This document shows positions 1 through 6,346 of a stretch of DNA of 9,090 nt, piece after piece. The notes beneath the pieces were generated by a model that was not told the DNA's origin, made no database searches, and was given only the letters and a program-made list of their open reading frames with translations. The stretch is from an uncultured Clostridia bacterium (GTDB lineage: Bacteria; Bacillota; Clostridia; UBA1381). The DNA lies in the NCBI GenBank assembly GCA_910579415.1, contig CAJTUY010000045.1, forward strand, positions 4,892 through 13,981. Direction: 5' to 3'. Numbering within the stretch: the first letter of the stretch is position 1; each line of letters starts with the position of its first letter. The translations under genes and the position numbers were made by a program.

Positions 1-2862
1 AAGAATAAAGTTAATGCGCAGGAAACCGAAAAGCTTTACAAAAGCGTAGAGGATGAACTTAGCGAATTAAGAGCAACGGAGAGTGAAACTGAGCAGAAAA
101 TAACGGCTTTGTATGATGAAAGTAAGCAAAGGGACGAGGATATTGCTGAGCAAAACAGACTTTTAAGCGAAGCGCAGTCAGAAAGTATGACAGCAGGCAA
201 TGAAATTTCTATTGCTGAAAATAATATTAAAAATAATCATGCGCTGCTTGCCCGTATTGACAGTGAAATTAAAGAAATTCAGGATAAGAATACAGAACGC
301 GAAGGAGATATAGAAACCTTTAAAATACAGATTTCCGAGAAACAAAAGACGGCGGACGGAATTTTAAAAGAATTTGACTCTGCAAGAGAAGAACAGGATA
401 GTATAACCTCACATAAGGATAATCTTTCAGAGAGAATCGAGGCTTTGAAGAGTGATATTATAGAAAAGCTGAATGAGGTTTCGGCTAAAAAGGCGCAGAT
501 GAACGGTATTGAAACCCTGCGCTCAAGCTTTATTGAACGCCGCGAGGTTGTCGAGGCTGAAATAAAAAGCTTTAAAGAGGGTGTAACCAATACGCGGCGA
601 GATATTGAGGAGTGCAGGGAACAGATTTCTCAAAAAACAGAAAAGCTTAATAAAATGAAGCAAACTGTTGAGCGGCATACAGAAAACGCAGATAAACTGA
701 AAGAAGAACATAACAATATAACATCTTCACTCAACGCTTTAAATGTTGAATATAATTCCAAGACTTCAAAGAAAAAAATTCTTGAGGGTATGGAAAATGA
801 TTATGCAGGTTACGCTAAAAGCGTAAAGCTGGTATTAAAAGCGGACGAGCTTAAACGTCTTGCGATTTACGGAACTGTGTCGGGACTGGTAGAGGTTGAT
901 AAAAAGTATGTCACGGCAATTGAAATAGCACTCGGAGGAGCATTGCAGAATATCATAGTGGAGAGCGAGGAGGATGCTAAAGAAGCAATTGCTTTTTTAA
1001 GGCGAAATAATGCAGGAAGAGCCACTTTCCTGCCTGTATCATCAGTAAACGGTAGGGAATTTGATAATATAAACGAAGTTTCAAAGTGTGAGGGCTTTAT
1101 AGGTCTTGCAAGTAATTTAGTGCGTTTTGATAAGAAGTATACGGGTATATTTAAGAGCTTGCTGGGACGTGTTGTCGTTGTTGACAATACTGATAATGCC
1201 ATTGCAATGAGTCGAAGGTTCGGATATAAATTCAGAGTGGTAACGCTTGAAGGCGATATTTTAAATACGGGCGGTTCAATGTCCGGAGGCAGCGTAAATA
1301 AACAGAGCGGTTTTTTGTCGCGTTCAGCTGAAATAAAGACTCTCGCTTCAGAGATAAACGAGCTTTCAGCAAAACTAAGAGAGGAAAATAACAAGAAACA
1401 GGCAATTGAAAATGATATCCGTATAATAAATAATCAGTTGTCATCATATATTCCTCTTGTAAGAGAATACGAGGATGAAATTCTTCGCCTTGAAAACACA
1501 CAAAATCATCTTGAGCAAACGCTGCTGTCTGATAATGATACGGAGCAAAATCATAAAACAGAACTGGAGCAGATTGAAAAACAGCTTTCCGAATCCTCTG
1601 AAGAAATAGCAGTGCTTCTGCAAAGCATAAGAGCAGTTGAAAATGAAGTTGACGATATGCAGAAAAAAGCGGAGGAAATGACAGCTGAGCTTGAGAAAGT
1701 TACAGCCGAACGAGAGGAAAGAGCGCAGAGTATTATGGATAAAACTTTGGAAATAGCTGCTCTGGAAAAGGATATTAAGGTAATAGAAGCTTCAATTGAA
1801 AGTGCGTATAATGCAATTCAGGCTTCAAAGACAGAGATTAAAAAGCGTGACAGCGATAAAGAACGTATCTGCGTGGAAAACGACAGACTTTATAAGCTTA
1901 TAAATGAGAAGCGGCAATGTTCTGAAGGGTCTGCTCAAAAAATTGATGAATACCGAAATAAAATTAAGCAAATTGAGGAACAGAAAAATGCTCTTGTCGA
2001 AACACTGAAGAGCATACAAAGCTCAAATAAAGACCTTACAGATAAACTTCTTAATCTGCAGCAGGAGCTGACGCGACTTGAAAACAGACGTGAAAAGCTT
2101 GAAAATGATACGGAAAGTGTATTAAATAAGCTATGGGATAATTATGAGCTTACATATGCTGCCGCAATGGAAATTAAAACTGATATTTTAAACGAGAAGG
2201 ACGCATTTGCAAGGCTTTCTGAATTGAAGGGTGAAATAAAATCGCTTGGCAGTGTTAATGTAGATTCGATAGAGGAATATGTAGCGGTAGAGGAACGCTT
2301 TAAGTTCCTTACGGAACAGAAAAATGACCTTGACAAGTCCAAAGCTGACCTGGAAGAAATTATATCATCAATGGAGGAGCATATGACAAAACTTTTTGAC
2401 ATGCGTTTTAAGGAGATAAATGAAAGCTTTGGCGCTGTCTTCAAGGAGCTGTTCGGAGGCGGAACAGGAAAACTGTCACTTTCAGACCCAAGCGCGCTTT
2501 TGGAAAGCGGTATTGAAATTGAGGTACAGCTTCCGGGTAAAGGATTACAGAATATTAACCTGTATTCAGGCGGCGAAAAGTCGTTTATAGCGATAGCCCT
2601 TCTGTTTGCAATACTTCGCGTAAAGCCTGCTCCGTTCTGTATTTTGGATGAAATTGATGCAGCGCTGGATGATGTAAATGTATCAAGATTTGCTACATAT
2701 TTAAAAAACTATATTGAACAGACCCAATTTATTATTATAACGCACCGTCGCGGAACTATGGAAGCGGCAAATATTTTATACGGAGTTACAATGCAGGAAA
2801 AGGGTGTTTCAAAGCTTTTATCGCTTAATATTGACGATGTGGCTGATGATATGGTTGGTTAG
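1..2862 (+). CDS. smc: Chromosome segregation ATPase SMC, 5'-truncated by window edge
   Basis: This is the C-terminal 953 codons of the SMC protein, the ATPase that with ScpA and ScpB forms bacterial condensin and helps compact and segregate the nucleoid. The frame is open from base 1, so the true start and the N-terminal Walker A head (roughly the first 230 residues, judged from the usual length of about 1,190) lie upstream. In order the fragment shows a long Glu/Lys-rich coiled coil (about 1-780), the hinge domain (about 780-1320, with the conserved GDILNTGGSMSGGS stretch near its end), a second coiled coil (about 1320-2400), and the C-terminal ABC head. The head has the signature YSGGEK (2563-2580; most SMCs have Leu where this has Tyr), Walker B ending FCILDE (2635-2652), the D-loop ALDD and the switch His in ITHRRGT (His codon 2743-2745). 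No frameshift is seen. The stop overlaps the ribosome binding site of ftsY, so the two are probably co-transcribed. Identification is very secure. Confidence 0.98.
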   Translation, partial: KNKVNAQETEKLYKSVEDELSELRATESETEQKITALYDESKQRDEDIAEQNRLLSEAQSESMTAGNEISIAENNIKNNHALLARIDSEIKEIQDKNTEREGDIETFKIQISEKQKTADGILKEFDSAREEQDSITSHKDNLSERIEALKSDIIEKLNEVSAKKAQMNGIETLRSSFIERREVVEAEIKSFKEGVTNTRRDIEECREQISQKTEKLNKMKQTVERHTENADKLKEEHNNITSSLNALNVEYNSKTSKKKILEGMENDYAGYAKSVKLVLKADELKRLAIYGTVSGLVEVDKKYVTAIEIALGGALQNIIVESEEDAKEAIAFLRRNNAGRATFLPVSSVNGREFDNINEVSKCEGFIGLASNLVRFDKKYTGIFKSLLGRVVVVDNTDNAIAMSRRFGYKFRVVTLEGDILNTGGSMSGGSVNKQSGFLSRSAEIKTLASEINELSAKLREENNKKQAIENDIRIINNQLSSYIPLVREYEDEILRLENTQNHLEQTLLSDNDTEQNHKTELEQIEKQLSESSEEIAVLLQSIRAVENEVDDMQKKAEEMTAELEKVTAEREERAQSIMDKTLEIAALEKDIKVIEASIESAYNAIQASKTEIKKRDSDKERICVENDRLYKLINEKRQCSEGSAQKIDEYRNKIKQIEEQKNALVETLKSIQSSNKDLTDKLLNLQQELTRLENRREKLENDTESVLNKLWDNYELTYAAAMEIKTDILNEKDAFARLSELKGEIKSLGSVNVDSIEEYVAVEERFKFLTEQKNDLDKSKADLEEIISSMEEHMTKLFDMRFKEINESFGAVFKELFGGGTGKLSLSDPSALLESGIEIEVQLPGKGLQNINLYSGGEKSFIAIALLFAILRVKPAPFCILDEIDAALDDVNVSRFATYLKNYIEQTQFIIITHRRGTMEAANILYGVTMQEKGVSKLLSLNIDDVADDMVG

Positions 2863-2873
2863 GAGTAAAAGAT

Positions 2874-3785
2874 ATGGGATTTTTCGACAAACTAAAATCA
2901 GGATTAAGTAAGACAAGGGAATCTATTTCAGAACAGGTTAATAATGTATTCAGTGTATTTGTTAAAGTTGATGATGAACTTTTTGAAAATCTTGAGGAAG
3001 CTCTCATAATGGCAGACATAGGAGTTAAAACCACAGAATATATTATAGAAACGCTGCGTGAAAATGTCAGAAAAAAACACATTACAGACGGAAATCTTGT
3101 TAAAGACGAATTAAAAAATATAATAAGCGATATATTGTCTGAGAAGGATACATCTGTTGACATATCGCATAAACCTGCCGTAATACTTGTAATAGGGGTA
3201 AACGGTGTAGGAAAAACGACAAGTATAGGAAAAATTGCATCTCACTATAAATCACAGGGTAAAAAAGTAATGCTTGCGGCGGCTGATACATTCAGGGCTG
3301 CTGCAATAGACCAACTTGATATATGGGCAGAACGAAGCAATTGTGATATAATAAAACATCAGGAGAACAGTGACCCTGCGTCGGTAATTTTTGATGCCTG
3401 TAATGCAGCGAAGGCGAGAGGGACTGATATTCTTATTTGTGATACCGCAGGCAGACTGCATAATAAGAAAAATCTTATGGCGGAACTTGCCAAGATTAAC
3501 AAGGTGATAGAACGTGAGCTGCCTGGTTCTTCAAGAGAAACTCTTCTTGTGCTTGATGCAACCACAGGACAGAATGCTGTAAGTCAGGCAAAGCTTTTTG
3601 GCGAAACAGCCGACATAACAGGTATTATACTGACAAAGCTTGACGGAACCGCAAAAGGCGGTATAGTTATTTCAATCGCTAAAGAACAGAATCTGCCGGT
3701 AAAATTTATCGGTGTAGGCGAAGGGATTGATGATTTGCAGGAATTTAACTCGGCGGATTTTGCAAAAGCTCTTTTTGAAGAATAG
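2874..3785 (+). CDS. ftsY: Signal recognition particle receptor FtsY (SRP GTPase)
   Basis: FtsY is the membrane-associated receptor that pairs with Ffh-SRP and delivers ribosomes making membrane proteins to SecYEG. The 303-residue product has a short N-terminal region (MGFFDKLKSGLSKTRES, a basic, probably amphipathic membrane-targeting helix), an N domain (about 20-95) and the NG GTPase domain. Visible motifs are the P-loop GVNGVGKTT (108-116), the SRP-GTPase insertion motif DTFRAAA (138-144), DTAGR (190-194), TKLDGTAKGG (254-263) and the closing GVGEGIDDLQEF (280-291). It lacks the long acidic A domain of E. coli FtsY, as is usual in Bacillota. The ATG at 2874 follows AGGAG (2861-2865) by 8 bases. 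The gap from smc is only 11 bases, which implies an operon. The usual GADPA motif reads NSDPA (166-170) here, a mild variant. Identification is secure. Confidence 0.98.
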   Translation: MGFFDKLKSGLSKTRESISEQVNNVFSVFVKVDDELFENLEEALIMADIGVKTTEYIIETLRENVRKKHITDGNLVKDELKNIISDILSEKDTSVDISHKPAVILVIGVNGVGKTTSIGKIASHYKSQGKKVMLAAADTFRAAAIDQLDIWAERSNCDIIKHQENSDPASVIFDACNAAKARGTDILICDTAGRLHNKKNLMAELAKINKVIERELPGSSRETLLVLDATTGQNAVSQAKLFGETADITGIILTKLDGTAKGGIVISIAKEQNLPVKFIGVGEGIDDLQEFNSADFAKALFEE

Positions 3786-3792
3786 AATTATT

Positions 3793-3799
3793 GAGGAGG
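3793..3799 (+). promoter_or_regulatory. Strong ribosome binding site fixing the GTG start of the YitT gene
   Basis: GAGGAGG lies 7 bases before a GTG codon at 3807. It is the best Shine-Dalgarno match in the window, and it supports the GTG rather than a downstream ATG as the start. The residues that follow (MKFKELAVKYLLPYIAM) look like a normal YitT-family N-terminus. Confidence 0.8.
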
Positions 3800-3806
3800 A
3801 TAACGG

Positions 3807-4679
3807 GTGAAATTTAAAGAACTGGCAGTAAAGTATCTTCTGCCGTACATAGCTATGACAATAGGTACTGCGGCGGCAGCTTTTTCCCTGGAGGAATTTT
3901 TGATTCCGTCAACAATTCTTGATGGCGGAATAATGGGTATAAGTATTATTTTGGCTCAGATATTCCATAAAGGAATAAGCATTTTTGTAATAGCGCTTAA
4001 TTTACCGTTTTTACTTTGGGGCTTTAAACATCTCGGTTGGCGGTTTCTTTTAAGAGGAACATACTGTATGCTGCTGTTGGCTCTTTTGTTGGAATTATTC
4101 AAAGATGTACCGCCTATAACAAATACGGAGCTTTTGGCAGTGGTTTTTGGCGGCGTAATACTGGGATTCGGTGTCGGTACGGTAATACGTTTCGGAGGAT
4201 GTCTGGACGGGACAGAGATTGCGGCAATGCTTTTGAGTAAAAAAGTTGATTTTTCAGTAGGACAGATTATTTTTTCAATCAATATAGCTATATATGCGGC
4301 AGCAGGAATTTTATTTGGTTGGGACAGAGCGCTTTACAGCTTGCTTACATATTTTATATCGTTTAAAATTATTGATATGGTTGAAATAGGAATGGAACAG
4401 GCAAAAGCTGTAATGATAATTACAAACGAAGGCAGGAATATTGCCGATGAACTGTATAAAACTCTTGGCAGAACATGTACACTTCTTGAGGGTGAAGGAC
4501 TTATAAGCGGTAAAAAAGTAGTTCTTTACTGCGTTGTGACAAGAATTGAGTTGGCAGAGGTCAAGCGTATTGTTAATGAAGATGATGCTTCGGCATTTGT
4601 GACTGTTACAGATGTTTCGGAAATAATAGGAAAACATATAAAAAATACAAATGTTGATATTGTAAATGAGCGCGTGTAA
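3807..4679 (+). CDS. YitT-family multipass membrane protein (DUF161 + DUF2179)
   Basis: The 290-residue protein belongs to the YitT/YqfU/YvjA family of Bacillota inner-membrane proteins, whose substrate or role is not established. The N-terminal two thirds carry about six hydrophobic segments (roughly 11-28, 38-52, 56-72, 82-97, 107-128, 150-171, perhaps 174-190). They include family landmarks: a Gly pair after the first segment (ILDGGIMGIS, 38-47) and GGCLDGTEI (130-138), which corresponds to the GG-x-x-GGT-type motif of the family. The C-terminal part (about 198-278) is a soluble ferredoxin-like DUF2179 domain with GRTCTLLEGEG (221-231) and DDASAFVTVTDVSEIIG (259-275). The start is GTG with a strong ribosome binding site. 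The gap from ftsY is 21 bases with no visible terminator, so it is probably the last gene of the smc-ftsY operon. A terminator stem overlaps its stop codon. Family assignment is firm; function is unknown. Confidence 0.93.
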   Translation: MKFKELAVKYLLPYIAMTIGTAAAAFSLEEFLIPSTILDGGIMGISIILAQIFHKGISIFVIALNLPFLLWGFKHLGWRFLLRGTYCMLLLALLLELFKDVPPITNTELLAVVFGGVILGFGVGTVIRFGGCLDGTEIAAMLLSKKVDFSVGQIIFSINIAIYAAAGILFGWDRALYSLLTYFISFKIIDMVEIGMEQAKAVMIITNEGRNIADELYKTLGRTCTLLEGEGLISGKKVVLYCVVTRIELAEVKRIVNEDDASAFVTVTDVSEIIGKHIKNTNVDIVNERV

Positions 4680-4702
4680 ATACGCGCTTTCTATTTGTTT
4701 TT
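4669..4702 (+). terminator. Rho-independent terminator overlapping the YitT stop codon
   Basis: AGCGCGT (4669-4675) pairs perfectly with ACGCGCT (4682-4688) around a 6-base loop that contains the TAA stop. A U-rich stretch with two interruptions (TTTCTATTTGTTTTT, to 4702) follows. It closes the smc-ftsY-yitT unit. The stem uses the last coding codons of the gene. Confidence 0.75.
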
Positions 4703-4720
4703 GAAGCTAAATCTGAACAT

Positions 4721-4755
4721 AAAAAATACGGCAAGCACAGCAGGCTTACCGTATT
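4721..4755 (-). terminator. Terminator of tRNA-Gln
   Basis: Read on the minus strand, a 12-bp stem (4744-4755 with 4725-4736, one G-U pair) closes a 7-base loop and is followed by a run of T (4721-4725). It starts one base after the encoded CCA, so the 3' trailer of the tRNA is essentially only this hairpin. Confidence 0.85.
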
Positions 4756-4756
4756 G

Positions 4757-4830
4757 TGGCTGCGGATCCAGGATTCGAACCCGGACAGAACGAGTCAGAG
4801 TCGTTAGTGCTACCTTTACACAAATCCGCA
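4757..4830 (-). tRNA. tRNA-Gln (anticodon CTG)
   Basis: The 74-nt gene folds as a full cloverleaf. It has acceptor stem TGCGGAT/ATCCGCA, D stem GTGT/GCAC with loop AAAGGTA, and anticodon stem AACGA/TCGTT with loop CTCTGAC. A 4-base variable loop and T arm CCGGG-TTCGAAT-CCTGG follow. The anticodon CTG (complement of 4796-4798) reads CAG. The discriminator is G and CCA is encoded (4757-4759). The first pair is U1-A72, a known feature of bacterial tRNA-Gln and a recognition element for the GatCAB amidotransferase that most Bacillota use to make Gln-tRNA. It has its own promoter and terminator. Confidence 0.97.
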
Positions 4831-4842
4831 ACGTCGGATAAT

Positions 4843-4871
4843 ATAATACCACTAAAAATAAATATTGTCAA
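4843..4871 (-). promoter_or_regulatory. Sigma-A-type promoter of tRNA-Gln
   Basis: On the minus strand the -35 is TTGACA (4866-4871) and the -10 is TATTAT (4843-4848), separated by exactly 17 bases. Transcription should begin a few bases before the mature tRNA 5' end at 4830, leaving a very short leader. This is close to consensus, as expected for a stable RNA gene. Confidence 0.85.
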
Positions 4872-4899
4872 GCCTTTTTTTGAAAAAAATTGAAAAATG

Positions 4900-4928
4900 T
4901 TGATAAATATTATGCACTGTGTTAGAAT
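4900..4928 (+). promoter_or_regulatory. Promoter-like sequence on the + strand with no gene directly after it
   Basis: TTGATA (4900-4905), a 17-base spacer and TAGAAT (4923-4928) resemble a sigma-A promoter, one mismatch from consensus in each box. Downstream, 4930-5031 contains no ORF, only small inverted repeats such as TATGTACATA (4954-4963) and TTATAAC/GTTATAA (4965-4971/4991-4997). A transcript would run antisense through tRNA-Leu towards the dac gene. In AT-rich DNA such a match can arise by chance. Confidence 0.35.
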
Positions 4929-5000
4929 ATATATAGATAGTAGTGATTTACAATATGTACATACTTATAACACACAGGCAGTTCAAGCATGTTATAAAAT

Positions 5001-5032
5001 AAAAAATCGGAACAAGTTTTCTTGTTCCGATT
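5001..5032 (-). terminator. Terminator of tRNA-Leu
   Basis: On the minus strand a perfect 12-bp stem (5021-5032 with 5005-5016, each arm an AATCGGAACAAG-type sequence) closes a 4-base loop. It is followed by TTTT (5001-5004) and a further T-rich stretch. The stem shares its first base with the last A of the encoded CCA, so there is no spacer. On the + strand no T-run follows the hairpin, so termination should be one-directional. Confidence 0.9.
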
Positions 5033-5115
5033 GGTGCGAGGGACCGGACTTGAACCGGCACGGTTAAACCACACGCCCCTCAAACGTGCGCGTCTGCCTA
5101 TTCCGCCACCCTCGC
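5032..5115 (-). tRNA. tRNA-Leu (anticodon GAG)
   Basis: The 84-nt class II tRNA has acceptor stem GCGAGGG/CCCTCGC and a D arm with the conserved AGGCAGA loop. Its anticodon stem is CACGT/GCGTG with loop TTGAGGG, so the anticodon GAG is the complement of 5079-5081 and reads CUC/CUU. It has a long variable arm (TGGTTTAACCGT) and T arm GCCGG-TTCAAGT-CCGGT. The discriminator is A, as required for leucine identity, and CCA is encoded (5032-5034). It is transcribed from its own promoter and separated from tRNA-Gln by a terminator. Confidence 0.97.
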
Positions 5116-5129
5116 ATTCAGCGTGTAAT

Positions 5130-5158
5130 ATTGTATCATAAATATTGTAGTTTGTCAA
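5130..5158 (-). promoter_or_regulatory. Sigma-A-type promoter of tRNA-Leu
   Basis: On the minus strand the -35 is TTGACA (5153-5158) and the -10 is TACAAT (5130-5135), with a 17-base spacer. The expected start is about 8 bases before the mature 5' end at 5115. The -35 box lies inside the candidate promoter region of the oppositely oriented dac gene. Confidence 0.85.
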
Positions 5159-5180
5159 TCGGAATTTTATACATTACAAA
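5145..5180 (+). promoter_or_regulatory. Candidate promoter region of the dac-rluB operon
   Basis: Two overlapping + strand matches exist, each with a 17-base spacer: TTGTAG (5145-5150) with TATACA (5168-5173), and TTGTCA (5152-5157) with TACAAA (5175-5180). Either would give a leader of about 20-30 bases before the ATG at 5206. The boxes are less perfect than those of the tRNAs. The second -35 overlaps, on the opposite strand, the -35 of tRNA-Leu. Confidence 0.45.
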
Positions 5181-5205
5181 AATAATATTTGGAGTTGTTG
5201 TATAG

Positions 5206-6330
5206 ATGAAAAAAATTATTGCATTTATCCTGTCGGTTATATTTACTGCATCAATGTGCGAAAGTGTATTTGCAATGGCAGAGAGCGCCGATTGTGCGTG
5301 CCTTATAAACGGAATTACAGGGGAGGTTATATTTTCAAAGGATATGAATACTCGTCACGCAATGGCAAGTACAACAAAAATAATGACGGCGATAATAGCG
5401 ATAGAGCAGTGCGGTATGGATGAGAAAGTTACGGTAAGCAGGAACGCAGCATATCAGGAGGGGTCTGCGGCTTATGTACGTGAAAACAATGTTATTGCTA
5501 TGAAAGATTTGCTATATGGTCTTATGTTAAATTCAGGCAATGACGCTGCTGTGGCAATAGCTGAGCATATATCGGGAAGCAGTGAGGTCTTTGCGGAACT
5601 GATGAATAAGAAAGCGGAGGTTTTGGGACTTCGGGATACACATTTTATGAACCCTAACGGACTTGATGACCCTGAACACTATACAACTGCATATGAGCTT
5701 GCAATGATTGCGAAATATGCGATGGAAAATGATGTTTTTCGTGAAATAGTAAGCACAAGAACATATCAGGCGACTCCTGATAATGCAACGGAAACACTGT
5801 ATTTTTCAAATCATAATAAAATGCTAAAAAATTATGAAGGTTCAACAGGAATTAAAACAGGCTATACACGTGCTACCGGACGATGTCTTGTATCTTCTGC
5901 AAAACGTGATGATATGGAGTTTATTGCCGTTACGCTTGGTGACCCTAACGACTGGAAAGACCATAGTGAAATGCTTGACTACGCGTTTAAAGAACATTAT
6001 CCTAAACAAGTGGTCCGAGAAGGTATGACAGTTAAAATTGCAGAAATTGCAGGAAAGAAACATAGCATGATAGCAAAAAATGATTTTACTATACCTTTAA
6101 AAGAACACGGAAAAACAGAAATAGAAGTGGTAACACATATGGCGGAAAATCTAGATGCGCCGATTAACGAAGCTGAAAAAGTTGGTTATTTGGATGTTTT
6201 GTGTGATGGCAATTCGGTTGGCAGAGTAGATGTCATTTCCCATGATGAAATTGAAAGTATAAAAGGTATTCAAATAAAAAACAGTTTTTGGGAAAGATTG
6301 GCGGGAGTATTCAGAATATTATTTGCTTAA
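5206..6330 (+). CDS. dacF: D-alanyl-D-alanine carboxypeptidase (penicillin-binding protein 5 family)
   Basis: This is a serine DD-carboxypeptidase (peptidase S11) that removes the terminal D-Ala from peptidoglycan pentapeptides outside the membrane. The 374-residue precursor has a signal peptide (MKKIIAFILSVIFTASMCESVFA, likely cleaved after Ala23). All three active-site motifs are intact: STTK (55-58, nucleophile Ser55), SGN (110-112) and KTG (217-219). The catalytic domain ends near 255 and is followed by the smaller PBP5 C-terminal beta domain (about 265-345). The C-terminal SFWERLAGVFRILFA (360-374) looks like the amphipathic helix that tethers these enzymes to the outer membrane face of the cytoplasmic membrane. 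The start follows GGAG (5191-5194) by 11 bases, a somewhat long spacing. It is 16 bases from rluB and so in its operon. The dacF symbol is by similarity; dacB or dacA naming is equally possible. Confidence 0.95.
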   Translation: MKKIIAFILSVIFTASMCESVFAMAESADCACLINGITGEVIFSKDMNTRHAMASTTKIMTAIIAIEQCGMDEKVTVSRNAAYQEGSAAYVRENNVIAMKDLLYGLMLNSGNDAAVAIAEHISGSSEVFAELMNKKAEVLGLRDTHFMNPNGLDDPEHYTTAYELAMIAKYAMENDVFREIVSTRTYQATPDNATETLYFSNHNKMLKNYEGSTGIKTGYTRATGRCLVSSAKRDDMEFIAVTLGDPNDWKDHSEMLDYAFKEHYPKQVVREGMTVKIAEIAGKKHSMIAKNDFTIPLKEHGKTEIEVVTHMAENLDAPINEAEKVGYLDVLCDGNSVGRVDVISHDEIESIKGIQIKNSFWERLAGVFRILFA

Positions 6331-6332
6331 CG

Positions 6333-6340
6333 AAAGGAAG
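6333..6340 (+). promoter_or_regulatory. Ribosome binding site deciding the rluB start
   Basis: AAAGGAAG, with its AAAGGA core at 6333-6338, sits 8 bases before the ATG at 6347. This favours that ATG over an in-frame TTG at 6323, which would overlap the end of the dac gene and has no comparable site. The residues after the ATG begin the S4 domain directly. Confidence 0.75.
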
Positions 6341-6346
6341 AATAAA

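Noticed and set aside
109..111. TTG codon as a start for smc
   Set aside because: The same frame is open and coiled-coil-like from base 1, there is no ribosome binding site, and an SMC starting here would lack its Walker A head. The gene is cut by the window edge.
279..3565. Minus-strand ORFs of about 60-175 codons opposite smc and ftsY
   Set aside because: They are Ser/Phe/Leu-rich mirror translations of the Glu/Lys-rich coding strand, without ribosome binding sites or recognisable domains.
3956..4637. ORFs on both strands within the YitT gene
   Set aside because: They overlap a well-supported membrane protein gene and have no start signal or recognisable content.
4922..5158. Minus-strand 78-codon ORF
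   Set aside because: It reads through tRNA-Leu, its terminator and its promoter; the peptide is a translated tRNA, a common false ORF.
5654..6063. ORFs inside the dac gene
   Set aside because: They are shadows of a gene whose three catalytic motifs are intact in the correct frame.
6323..6346. TTG start for rluB giving 8 extra residues
   Set aside because: It overlaps the end of the dac gene and has no Shine-Dalgarno; the ATG at 6347 is preceded by AAAGGAAG at good spacing.
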